A stretch of 64,000 bases of DNA, from assembly GCF_049546785.1 (NCBI RefSeq), contig NZ_JBMWAN010000002.1, positions 248,001-312,000 of the forward strand, in the 5' to 3' direction. The first letter of the stretch is position 1. The number at the start of each line of letters is the position of its first letter. A model generated the notes under the pieces. The model had not been told where the DNA came from. It saw only the letters and a program-made list of their open reading frames with translations, and searched no databases. The position numbers and the translations under genes are program-made. Shown here one piece after another: positions 32,372 through 40,191 of this stretch. Source of the DNA: Nitrospira_D sp035465795. GTDB taxonomy: Bacteria; Nitrospirota; Nitrospiria; Nitrospirales; Nitrospiraceae.

Positions 32372-33187
32372 ATGGACATGACCCCATTTTTCTTCGGTCT
32401 CTACAAGCTCGTCAAGTATGGCGTCTACCCCCTGACGTGGGTCGCCGGTTTTGCCTGCCTCACCCTCATCCTCGCCTGGCTCCCGCCGACTCCGGCGCGC
32501 CGACGCCGGCTCCGGCTTGCCTCCACCATGACATGCCTCTTATTGCTCCTGGCCACGGCGCCGGTCATTGCCAAACCCCTGGTGAGCATCCTGGAAGGCT
32601 GGCCTCCGGCGCAACCGGCGCGCTCCGAAGCCCCGCTGCAGGCCATCGTGGTGCTCGGCGGCGCGATTTACGACAAAGGTACGCTGCGCCCATCGATTGA
32701 GCTGTCTCCGGATTCACGGCTGCGCACCCTCTGCGGGGCCGAGCTTTATCGCCAAGGACTTGCGCCCACCGTCCTGATCACGGGCGGAGATACCAGCCTT
32801 TTCGGATCCGGTCCCACTCTTGCCGCCGCGATGAAGGAGTGGGCCATCCGGCTCGGCGTGCCGGAGGCCGCCATCCTCACCGACGATCGCGCCAGAACCA
32901 CCTACGAGAACGCCCTCGGCGCCAAACGGCTGCTTGGAGATCAGACATCCATCTTGCTCGTGACCTCAGCCGGCCATCTGTGGCGCGCCACCGCCCTGTT
33001 TGAAAAACAGGGATTCCGGGTGACCCCTGCCGCCTGTGGATTTCATGCGAAACACCGGGTGGCAGACCTGTGGAACGAGCTCACGCTGTTTGACTTTCTT
33101 CCCTCAAGCTGGGCCTTGGAACGAACAACGGAAGTGGCCGGAGAAGCAGTAGGCATGGCCGTATATCGATTGGCTGGGAAACTATAA
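32372..33187 (+). CDS. YdcF/ElyC-family membrane protein (DUF218)
   Basis: The 271-residue protein has two N-terminal membrane helices (residues 20-36 and 50-68) and a periplasmic or cytoplasmic DUF218 domain: AIVVLGGAIYDKG, ELYRQGLAPTVLITGGD, DDRARTTYENALGAKRLL and ILLVTSAGHLWRATALFEKQG. Relatives (ElyC, SanA) act in envelope integrity and polysaccharide metabolism. AAGGAG precedes ATG 32372. Confidence 0.88.
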   Translation: MDMTPFFFGLYKLVKYGVYPLTWVAGFACLTLILAWLPPTPARRRRLRLASTMTCLLLLLATAPVIAKPLVSILEGWPPAQPARSEAPLQAIVVLGGAIYDKGTLRPSIELSPDSRLRTLCGAELYRQGLAPTVLITGGDTSLFGSGPTLAAAMKEWAIRLGVPEAAILTDDRARTTYENALGAKRLLGDQTSILLVTSAGHLWRATALFEKQGFRVTPAACGFHAKHRVADLWNELTLFDFLPSSWALERTTEVAGEAVGMAVYRLAGKL

Positions 33188-33192
33188 CCCTC

Positions 33193-34359
33193 TTAGCGCG
33201 GCGGGATGAGCCGATGGATCCCGCCGCCGTGATCCAGCACGTAGAGTTCCCCCGCTTCGTCCTGCCCGAACGAGGAAATCCGGAATCCCGTCTTGAGCAA
33301 GACAGCAGGACCAGCCACTCCTCCGCCTTCTGCTGATGGTCTGAACACAAACACCTCACCGCTGCAGAAATCGCCGGACACATAGGCGTCCCGAAGCGCA
33401 GGGAGCGCGCGGCCGCGATAGACATAGCCGCCGATGATCGAGCAGCGCCCTGCCTCATGGCCATATTCCATGACGGGGAGCACCAACCCCTCCGTCGGGC
33501 ACGCGACCGCAGGATTATAGCAATGCCCCCCTTCCATCAGGCGCCACCCGTAGTTCCCGCCCTGCGTGACCAGATTCACTTCTTCCCACTTCTTCTGTCC
33601 CACATCGGCCACCCACAGGCCCCCGGACTCACGATCGAACGAAAAGCGCCAGGGATTCCGCATCCCCATGGCATAAATCTCAGAACGGCCGCCCCCCTTG
33701 GCGAACGGGTTGTCCGCCGGACTCGCATAGGGATCGCCATGATCCACATCGATCCGCAGGATCTTTCCCAGCAGCTCATGGGGGTTTTGCGCGCGATTAC
33801 CGGGGTCCCCCCAGGCCCCTCCGTCGCCCATTCCAATGTAGAGATACCCGTCCGGTCCGAACGCCACCATCCCGCCATTGTGATTGGACTCGGGCTGCAT
33901 GACGACGAGAACCACACGTTCCTCGCGAGCGGCCGCATCCGGCGAGCCCCCGCGCCGATACTCCGCCACCACCGTGGCCCCGTCCGGCCGTCGCGTGTAA
34001 TTCACAAAGAATCGCCCGTTACGGCGGTAGTCGGGATGAAAGGCCAGGCCCAAGAGTCCCCGCTCAGCGTCATCCATCAGCACCCGATCCACCAGGTCCA
34101 GAAAGGGAATGGGTGAGAGCGCCCCCTGCTCGACGATCCGGATCCGTCCCGGCTGTTCGAGCACATAGAGCCGGCCCGACCCGTCACCGGCATGGGTCAG
34201 AAAGAGGGGTTTCTCCAGGCCTTTCGTCACCAGGGGAGCCAGCGCGACCGGTGCCTCAACGGATGGCGCCGCCATCGAACCGGAAAATGCATGCAATGAA
34301 CCACACAGCAGCCCGATCAGCGCCAGACCGGCCTTGCTCCTGAGGGGAGATCGATTCAT
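33193..34359 (-). CDS. Secreted PQQ-dependent sugar dehydrogenase (GSDH family)
   Basis: The 388-residue precursor has a signal peptide (ALIGLLCGSLHAFSGSMAAP) and the six-bladed propeller pattern of glucose/sorbosone dehydrogenases: GLLGLAFHPDYRRNGRFFVN, SNHNGGMVAFGPDGYLYIG, MGDGGAWGDP, GMRNPWRFSFDRESG and VADVGQKKWEEVN. PQQ synthesis genes are not in the window. Its start overlaps the end of the upstream hypothetical gene (ATGA). Confidence 0.88.
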   Translation of the reverse strand: MNRSPLRSKAGLALIGLLCGSLHAFSGSMAAPSVEAPVALAPLVTKGLEKPLFLTHAGDGSGRLYVLEQPGRIRIVEQGALSPIPFLDLVDRVLMDDAERGLLGLAFHPDYRRNGRFFVNYTRRPDGATVVAEYRRGGSPDAAAREERVVLVVMQPESNHNGGMVAFGPDGYLYIGMGDGGAWGDPGNRAQNPHELLGKILRIDVDHGDPYASPADNPFAKGGGRSEIYAMGMRNPWRFSFDRESGGLWVADVGQKKWEEVNLVTQGGNYGWRLMEGGHCYNPAVACPTEGLVLPVMEYGHEAGRCSIIGGYVYRGRALPALRDAYVSGDFCSGEVFVFRPSAEGGGVAGPAVLLKTGFRISSFGQDEAGELYVLDHGGGIHRLIPPR

Positions 34360-34745
34360 GACTCTGCCTCCCGTTGCGATTGCGCACGGCCCCGTGCCTC
34401 AATGAATTCCAGCAAGGCGCGGTAGGTCAGCTCTCTGGTCCTGGCTTTACCGGCCGGATCAGAACCGACATTCGCCTCCACGTACACACGATCCGTCACC
34501 TGGGGGCCCGCTTCATTGCAGAGGGTCCACATATCGTGCAGAAATCCCTCCGGCAATCCCACCTGCATGCCTTCCGACTCGATGCGATCATCGAGCAACG
34601 CCAAGAGATCCGACAGCGCCTGATCCGGGCGATAGGCGGCGGCCGCAAAACCGAAACGCTCCTGCGCCGCCTGCTCCTGCGCCGCCTGCTCGACCAGATC
34701 CCGCATATACTCTTTCAACAATCCGATCACATGCCCCGACAACAT
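34356..34745 (-). CDS. Hypothetical protein
   Basis: This 129-residue, mostly helical acidic protein contains a duplicated EQAAQEQAAQE stretch. There is no recognised domain. The stop codon overlaps the sugar dehydrogenase start by 4 bp, so the two are translationally coupled and this may be a helper or regulator of the dehydrogenase. Confidence 0.62.
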   Translation of the reverse strand: MLSGHVIGLLKEYMRDLVEQAAQEQAAQERFGFAAAAYRPDQALSDLLALLDDRIESEGMQVGLPEGFLHDMWTLCNEAGPQVTDRVYVEANVGSDPAGKARTRELTYRALLEFIEARGRAQSQREAES

Positions 34746-34789
34746 AGCGTCCCTTCCTCTGCGGGCATTATCGGGATTCTGGATCCGGG

Positions 34790-34866
34790 GAGCAAGCCGG
34801 GGCCGGCTTGCTCGTTCGTCGTTCGTCTCTCGTCGTTCGCGAGCGACGATTCACGTTTCACGAAGA
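34790..34866 (-). repeat. A-type paired-arm element with adjoining GC hairpin
   Basis: An 11-bp hairpin (GAGCAAGCCGG, 34790-34800; CCGGCTTGCTC, 34803-34813) leads into CTCGTTCGTCGTTCGTCTC and then TTCACGTTTCACGA. Read from the other strand this begins CGTGAAACGTG and continues with ACGAACGACG units, as in the iscS-iscU gap. It lies upstream of two divergently transcribed genes. Confidence 0.55.
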
Positions 34867-34934
34867 TACGGTCAGCGGTAGCGGACATTTTCCTCATCCT
34901 GCTATGATGCCCGATCCAATGAGACCGAGACTCC

Positions 34935-35720
34935 ATGACTGAACGATATGACATCGCCCTGAACACTCCCGCAGGACGACTCACCAGCACCGTCGAGGTC
35001 CCGACCGGCCTGGTGCCGGTGTCGGCCATTGTGCCGTTGATGCGACGGCTGGGAGAAGAAGCGCAAGCCCTGGAAGAACAGCAGAGCGTCGAGGCGGGGC
35101 GCAGCCTTTCATGCAAGAAAGGCTGCGCCGCCTGCTGCCGCATGCTGGTGCCCGTCTCGGCACCGGAAGCCTTCGCGCTCCGCGACCATGTGCGGACTTT
35201 GCCGGAACCGGAGCGCGCACGCCTGACCCAGCGGCTGGCCGTCACACGAACGGCCCTGCTCGCCCACGGACTCTGGAAAAACTTGATCGACATCGGGGAA
35301 TCGACCAGCCCGCCGGACGACGCCGCGCTGGAGCCGATTAATCGGGCCTATTTTGCACTGCACGTGCCCTGCGCCTTTCTGGAGCAGGAGGTCTGCACGA
35401 TCTACGAACAGCGGCCGGCCGCCTGCCGCGAACTGCTGGTCACCTCACCGGCCGAGTGGTGCCGGGACCCGGTCACCAACCCGGTCGAAGCCCTGCCGGT
35501 TCCGGTGCGGATCGGTCCGGCGCTGAGCCTCCTATGGGCCGAGTTGACCGAGCAACCCCCGAAGCTCATTCCCCTCGCGACGGCGCTCGATTGGGCCGAA
35601 CGCCACGAGCAAGAAAATCAGCCGCGCTGGCCTGGCACGCAGCTGCTCGACCGCGCCCTCGACAAAGTCTGGCGGTTTCTGAGCCAGGCGTTTCATAGTA
35701 AACCTGAAGGGAACGGCTAG
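34935..35720 (+). CDS. YkgJ-family cysteine cluster protein
   Basis: The 261-residue protein holds CKKGCAACCRMLVPV (about residue 60) and CAFLEQEVCTIYEQRPAACR (about residue 145), the two cysteine blocks of the family, followed by EWC. It is longer than the homologue at 25905-26552, with an N-terminal 55-residue extension. It is soluble. Zinc or Fe-S binding is expected; the function is unknown. Confidence 0.82.
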   Translation: MTERYDIALNTPAGRLTSTVEVPTGLVPVSAIVPLMRRLGEEAQALEEQQSVEAGRSLSCKKGCAACCRMLVPVSAPEAFALRDHVRTLPEPERARLTQRLAVTRTALLAHGLWKNLIDIGESTSPPDDAALEPINRAYFALHVPCAFLEQEVCTIYEQRPAACRELLVTSPAEWCRDPVTNPVEALPVPVRIGPALSLLWAELTEQPPKLIPLATALDWAERHEQENQPRWPGTQLLDRALDKVWRFLSQAFHSKPEGNG

Positions 35721-35721
35721 G

Positions 35722-35805
35722 GGCGAGGGGCCGGAGGCAATGGGGGGCTCTTCTTTCCGCCCTCTAGCCTCTCGCCTCGTACCCCTCGCCTCATGGCAAC
35801 TCACC
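35722..35805 (+). repeat. C-type paired-arm intergenic repeat
   Basis: The left arm GGGGCGAGGGGCCGGAGGC and the right arm, CCCTCTAGCCTCTCGCCTCG, then CCCCTCGCCTCATGG, are rough complements around a short centre. The element fills the gap between the YkgJ-like gene and thrH. Confidence 0.65.
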
Positions 35806-35829
35806 ATACACAGAGAAAGAGGAATAGAA

Positions 35830-36450
35830 ATGCAGAAGCCCGTCATCGCCTGTTTGGACCTGGAAGGAGTGCTCGTGCCGGAAATCTGGATCAACGTCGC
35901 GTTGAAGACGGGGATCGAAGAGCTGAAAATCACCACGCGTGAAATGCCGGACTACGACAAGCTGATGAAGCGCCGGCTGGCCATTCTGGACGAGCACAAG
36001 TTGACCATTGCCGACATTCAGGACGTCATCGGAAAAATGGGCCCGCTGGAGGGAGCCCCGGAGTTTGTCGCCTGGCTGCGCGAGCGCTGTCAGGTCATCA
36101 TTCTCTCGGACACGTTCTATCAATTCGCCCTGCCGCTGATGCGGCAGCTGGGCTATCCCACGCTGTTCTGCAATCAGCTTGAAATCAACGGCAGCGGGAA
36201 AATTCTCGCCCACCACATGCGGATGCAGAATCAGAAGAAGCATTCCGTCGCCGCCTTCAAGTCGCTGAACTTCTTCACGATGGCGGCGGGAGACGCCTAC
36301 AACGACACCGCCATGCTCGGCGAAGCCGATGCGGGTTTCTTCTTCAGGCCGCCCGATCACCTGCCGAAAGAGTTTCCGAACTTCCCGGTCACGCAGACCT
36401 ACAAGGAGCTGGAAGCACGGTTTGCCCAAGCAGGGAATCTGAAGCCCTAG
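35830..36450 (+). CDS. thrH: Phosphoserine phosphatase/homoserine phosphotransferase ThrH
   Basis: This 206-residue HAD enzyme begins PVIACLDLEGVLVPEIWI, the characteristic ThrH variant of motif I in which DxD reads DLE. Motif II is ILSDTFYQF and motif III/IV GDAYNDTAMLGEAD. ThrH dephosphorylates phosphoserine and can transfer phosphate to homoserine, linking serine and threonine synthesis. ATG 35830 matches the family start; an in-frame start 90 bp upstream would run through the C-type repeat. Confidence 0.93.
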   Translation: MQKPVIACLDLEGVLVPEIWINVALKTGIEELKITTREMPDYDKLMKRRLAILDEHKLTIADIQDVIGKMGPLEGAPEFVAWLRERCQVIILSDTFYQFALPLMRQLGYPTLFCNQLEINGSGKILAHHMRMQNQKKHSVAAFKSLNFFTMAAGDAYNDTAMLGEADAGFFFRPPDHLPKEFPNFPVTQTYKELEARFAQAGNLKP

Positions 36451-36960
36451 CTGTCAGCTATCAGCCTTCAGCTAAAGAGGAACCGAAAACTGATGCGGGA
36501 CTTCAGAAAGATCAAAGTCTGGGAAAAGGCACATGAATTAAGCCTGGCTATCTACAGAGCCACGTCGGATGTCCTAAACAGGAACTATTTGGCCTAACGA
36601 GTCAGCTGAGACGCGCGGCAGTGTCCATAGCGGCAAATATCGCGGGAGGCTGCGGGAGAAGCGGAGAACCCGAACTGGCTCGGTTTTTAAGAATTGCTCT
36701 CGGATCGGCCAGCGAGCTTGAATACCATCTTATTCTTTCAACGGACCTGTGTTAGTTAAACAAATCCACCAGCCAACATCTGACCAAACAGGTAACAGAT
36801 GTCAAACGTATGCTGACAGCTCTGATTCTGAAGCTGACGGCTGACAGCTAACGGGCTGCACTTCGGCATTCAGCTGTCAGCAATCAGCCAGAAACAACTG
36901 GGATTAAGAGCAGTCTCTCCCCAGTCCGGAGCTGAGAGCTGAACGCTGACTGCTGAAAGC
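36451..36960 (+). mobile_element. E-type paired-arm element carrying a broken S23 gene
   Basis: The left flank (36450-36480) is built of CAGCTGTCAGC, TATCAGCC and TTCAGCTAAA units. The right flank (36830-36960) holds their complement (AGCTGACGGCTGACAGCTAA) and further runs such as CATTCAGCTGTCAGCAATCA, GAGCTGAGAGCTGAACGCTG and ACTGCTGAAAGC. Between them is a decayed four-helix-bundle gene. The last codons of that gene are written in right-arm repeat sequence. The recQ stop codon lies 5 bp beyond the element. Confidence 0.6.
36493..36851 (+). pseudogene. Four-helix-bundle (S23/IVP) protein gene, disrupted
   Basis: It starts as the S23 family does (MRDFRKIKVWEKAHELSLAI) but stops after 34 codons at LNRNYLA. 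The following text continues in other frames with QLRRAAVSIAANIAGGCGRS, then EPELARFLRIALGSASELEY, and, after another lesion near 36750, KQVTDVKRMLTALILKLTAD. At least two frame-disrupting changes are needed. Intact homologues of about 120 residues occur in rRNA intervening sequences and as stand-alone genes; one stands at 51527. Confidence 0.8.
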
Positions 36961-36964
36961 TTTC

Positions 36965-38821
36965 TTATTCCCCCTTCACAATCTCCAGCACCCGGCGGCC
37001 GTACCGCTCGACTTTCACCTCGCCGATGCCGGGAATCTCCAGCAGCGCCGCCGTCGTCAGCGGCTTGTGGCTGGCGATGGTGCGCAGGGTCTTATCGTGA
37101 AACACCACAAACGGTGCCACACCTTCCTCCTCCGCCAGCGCGGTCCGCAACTGACGCAGCCGTTCATAGAGCCGGGCGTCGCCGGGAGAGGTACGGAGAA
37201 GCACCATGGCCTTGGGCCGTTCGCCCGATGGCTTTCTCACGCCCGGCGCAGGCCCTGCTTCTTCCTGCTGCGGTAACGTGATCGTGCCGGTTCCCTTCAG
37301 CACCTCCCTGCCGGTACGGGTCAGATCCAATGTCGGATACTCCTGGCCTTCGACCACCAGATGTCCCGAGTCGATCAGGTCTTTGACCAGGCGAGTCACA
37401 GCCATTTTGGAGCGATCACGGCAGGTACCGTAGGTCGGGCAGCTCTCTGCGCCGTAGGCTCCCATCGCCTTCGAGCGGCTCCCTCGAAGGATTTCGACGA
37501 TGCGGCTCACGCCGAACCGCCCCTCGCACCAGGAGACCGTCTCCAGAATCGCCTTCGCGCAGGCCTGGTCATCCGCAAGTGACGCTCGCTCCGGCTGGTG
37601 GCCGGTCGCGCACCGGTCACAGAGACCGCAGGGGCCCAGCGCCCGCTCCTCCTCATCGCTGAAGTAATCCAGAATCGCAAGCTGGCGGCAGGTCGATACC
37701 GACACATAGGCGAGCATGTCCTGCAGCAGGGTCCTCATGCGATCCGCCCGGTCGGCGCTCGACGGATCTTTCCCCGCCTGCTGAATGAAATACTCCTGCG
37801 TGGCCAGGTCCCGTTCGTGAAAGAGCAGGACACAGGCGGCCGGCAGCCCGTCGCGCCCGGCCCGCCCGGCCTCCTGATAATAGGCTTCCACGCTGCCGGG
37901 AATATCGAAATGGACCACGAGGCGCACATCCGGTTTGTCGATGCCCATGCCGAAGGCGTTCGTCGCCACCAGAATGCGCAACACGCCGCGGCGAAAGTCG
38001 TCATGCACCAGCCGCCGTTCGTCATCGGACAGCCCCGCATGGTAATAGCCGACCGACGGCTGCGACTGCCCCAGCCAGCTCGCCACTTCCTCCACTGTCC
38101 GGCGTGTCGCGCAATAGATCAGGATCGTGCCCGTCTCGCAGTCGCGGACCAGGCGCTGCAAGGCCCCCAGCTTGTCGGGCATGGATTGGCAGGAGCGGAC
38201 CGACAAGGCGAGATTCGTCCGGCGGAATCCCGTCACGAGCTTGAGCGGGTCGCGCAGCGCCAACCGCTCGCACACGTCCGCTTGGACACGCGTCGTGGCG
38301 GTGGCGGTCAGCGCCAGGCAGGGAGGCTGATTGAGTTCCCGGCGCAGGCGGCCGATCTTCATATAGTCGGGCCGGAAATCGTGGCCCCATTGGGAGATGC
38401 AGTGGGCCTCGTCCACCACCAGCAGCGAAATGAGGCAGGACCGCAAGATACGCAGGAACCCCTCATGCTGCATCCGCTCCGGCGCCACATACAGCAGTTT
38501 CAACCGTTGCAGATGTAAAGCTTGCAACACCCGGTCCCGTTCCGACTCGGACAGGCCGGAGTGAAAGGCGGCGGCGGCAATCTGACGCTGCTTCAGACTC
38601 TCGACCTGATCCTGCATCAAGGCAATGAGGGGAGACACCACGAGCGTGAGCCCCGGCAGCAGCGTGGCCGGCAGCTGATAGCAGAGCGATTTCCCCTGGC
38701 CGGTCGGCATAACCGCCAGCGCATCACGCCGGGCCAGCATCGCCCGAATCACGTCCTGCTGGCCGGGCCGGAACTCCGCAAAGCCAAACTGTTTTTTAAG
38801 CTGTCGGGTGAGATCATCCAC
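36965..38821 (-). CDS. recQ: ATP-dependent DNA helicase RecQ
   Basis: This 618-residue superfamily 2 helicase has Walker A MPTGQGKSLCYQLPA, DEAH box VVDEAHCISQWGHDFRPDY, motif V/VI (IDKPDVRLVVHFDIPGSVE; YYQEAGRAGRDG), a zinc-binding RQC region (CRQLAILDYF; CGLCDRC) and a C-terminal HRDC domain (RTIASHKPLTTAALLEIPG). It unwinds DNA 3' to 5' in recombination and replication repair. The apparent start is GTG 38821; no strong ribosome binding site is visible. Confidence 0.95.
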   Translation of the reverse strand: MDDLTRQLKKQFGFAEFRPGQQDVIRAMLARRDALAVMPTGQGKSLCYQLPATLLPGLTLVVSPLIALMQDQVESLKQRQIAAAAFHSGLSESERDRVLQALHLQRLKLLYVAPERMQHEGFLRILRSCLISLLVVDEAHCISQWGHDFRPDYMKIGRLRRELNQPPCLALTATATTRVQADVCERLALRDPLKLVTGFRRTNLALSVRSCQSMPDKLGALQRLVRDCETGTILIYCATRRTVEEVASWLGQSQPSVGYYHAGLSDDERRLVHDDFRRGVLRILVATNAFGMGIDKPDVRLVVHFDIPGSVEAYYQEAGRAGRDGLPAACVLLFHERDLATQEYFIQQAGKDPSSADRADRMRTLLQDMLAYVSVSTCRQLAILDYFSDEEERALGPCGLCDRCATGHQPERASLADDQACAKAILETVSWCEGRFGVSRIVEILRGSRSKAMGAYGAESCPTYGTCRDRSKMAVTRLVKDLIDSGHLVVEGQEYPTLDLTRTGREVLKGTGTITLPQQEEAGPAPGVRKPSGERPKAMVLLRTSPGDARLYERLRQLRTALAEEEGVAPFVVFHDKTLRTIASHKPLTTAALLEIPGIGEVKVERYGRRVLEIVKGE

Positions 38822-38899
38822 AGGGAAAGATAGCCAGAAGATGGGAGTTGAGGAACAGGATTAGGAAACAGAGCCCAGACATTCAGTCCGGAGGGGAAC

Positions 38900-39154
38900 C
38901 TACTCTTCTTCGACTTTCCGCCAACCTTCCTTCTGCAGACAGCGGTCTATTCGCTGGCGCGTGAGGGATTGATTATCGGCCATCCCCGCAATGCCCGGGT
39001 TCGTGGCCATTTTGTTGAGCCAGTCACGCTCACATTTATTATAGTCCGCAGTGAGTTTGTCTTCACTTTTTGTCGGATGCACCCAGCGCGTTGAGGAACA
39101 GGATGACCAGACCGCCGCCAACAGGAGAACCAACATCACATGGACCCAACGCAT
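38900..39154 (-). CDS. Small lipoprotein
   Basis: The 84-residue precursor has a signal peptide ending in a lipobox-like SSCSS (VLLLAAVWSSCSS; cysteine 19). The mature part is charged, with two more cysteines (NKCERDW, DRCLQKEG) that could form a disulfide. No family recognised; the pattern is like several short outer-membrane-anchored lipoproteins. Confidence 0.62.
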   Translation of the reverse strand: MRWVHVMLVLLLAAVWSSCSSTRWVHPTKSEDKLTADYNKCERDWLNKMATNPGIAGMADNQSLTRQRIDRCLQKEGWRKVEEE

Positions 39155-39274
39155 AGAGCCTCCGCCGTTAAAGAAGACGTTCTCTCAGCAAACGAACGAT
39201 AATGGAGTCTATCCGGCAAGGTCAAGGAATGGAAGCCTCGGACCTGAATAGCTGATCGGCAGGACCGGCCGGAC

Positions 39275-40033
39275 TCAAGATTTCGACCAGGCTTCTTGCA
39301 GCTTGGCGACCGCCTGTTCCAACGCCTCGTCGCCGGCAATGCTGCGTAGAATATCCTTGGCATCGGCTTCCGGCGGATAGATCGGCGCGACACGTTGCGA
39401 CCGGTGAATCACCGGATAGGCGTTCGAGTTGATGGGCACATTCAAACGGTTGAGCCTGGCCCAGGCCCGCCCTTCAGACCGCGCGACCACCTGCCCGCTC
39501 GCCGCATCGATCAGCGCCAACTCGGCCAGCGCATAATTAACCGCTTCATAACCGGGCACACCCGGTCGTCCTCCACCCTGTTCGGGATCGCCCGTCACGG
39601 GGAGGTACGTCGGCACTTCCGACTCCTCACTGGAAAACAGCGCCACCACCACATGCGTGCAGCCCCGCTCCCGGGCCAGCCCGGCAAGCGCGCCTGGGTC
39701 CTGGGGCCGCGATGGCTCGCCCACCGTCAGCACCTGAACCAGACGGATCGGCGTGGCCCTTTCGACTCGTTCACGGACCTGGTGATCGAGAAAGGCCGTG
39801 GCCTTCTCGGATAAGGCCGGGGCCGAGCGCTGGGCCGACGTATCGTTGACCAAGAGAAGCCCGGCATTGAACGGACCGCCCTTCCGGTCTGCTTGAAGCG
39901 CAACGCCGTCACGCAGTCCTTGACCGGCACTTCCCAAATACCCGTCCATGCGAGAGAGCGGGTGTTGAGCGCACCCGCCCAACACACCTGTGATCAACAA
40001 CAGCGCAACCGCGAGGAATCTGTGGAACGCCAT
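39275..40033 (-). CDS. Lipoprotein of unknown function
   Basis: The 252-residue precursor has a type II signal peptide (AVALLLITGVLGGCAQHP). The mature part has an alpha/beta feel (FNAGLLLVNDTSAQRSAPAL, RLVQVLTVGEPS, CTHVVVALFSSEESEVP) resembling periplasmic lipoproteins that bind peptides or glycans, but I cannot name a family. GGAGG precedes ATG 40033. It is divergent from the caspase-like lipoprotein gene at 40192. Confidence 0.65.
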   Translation of the reverse strand: MAFHRFLAVALLLITGVLGGCAQHPLSRMDGYLGSAGQGLRDGVALQADRKGGPFNAGLLLVNDTSAQRSAPALSEKATAFLDHQVRERVERATPIRLVQVLTVGEPSRPQDPGALAGLARERGCTHVVVALFSSEESEVPTYLPVTGDPEQGGGRPGVPGYEAVNYALAELALIDAASGQVVARSEGRAWARLNRLNVPINSNAYPVIHRSQRVAPIYPPEADAKDILRSIAGDEALEQAVAKLQEAWSKS

Positions 40034-40191
40034 GGCCAACCTCCAGGAGAAAGACTCAGCAAGAGAATTGTGTGTCATCATCCTCCCTCATCAGCGGGCA
40101 GTCAAGATTCCTCACGCGGGAATGGCGCCAGTCGGTGAATTGACGCAACATCCTCGTTGTATCCAGGGGGGCTATCGGGTATCTTAGCGGG

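Noticed and set aside
34810..36960. Classical REP or ERIC sequences
   Set aside because: The arms lack the conserved cores of those families and consist of short near-iterations; I treat them as separate element types.
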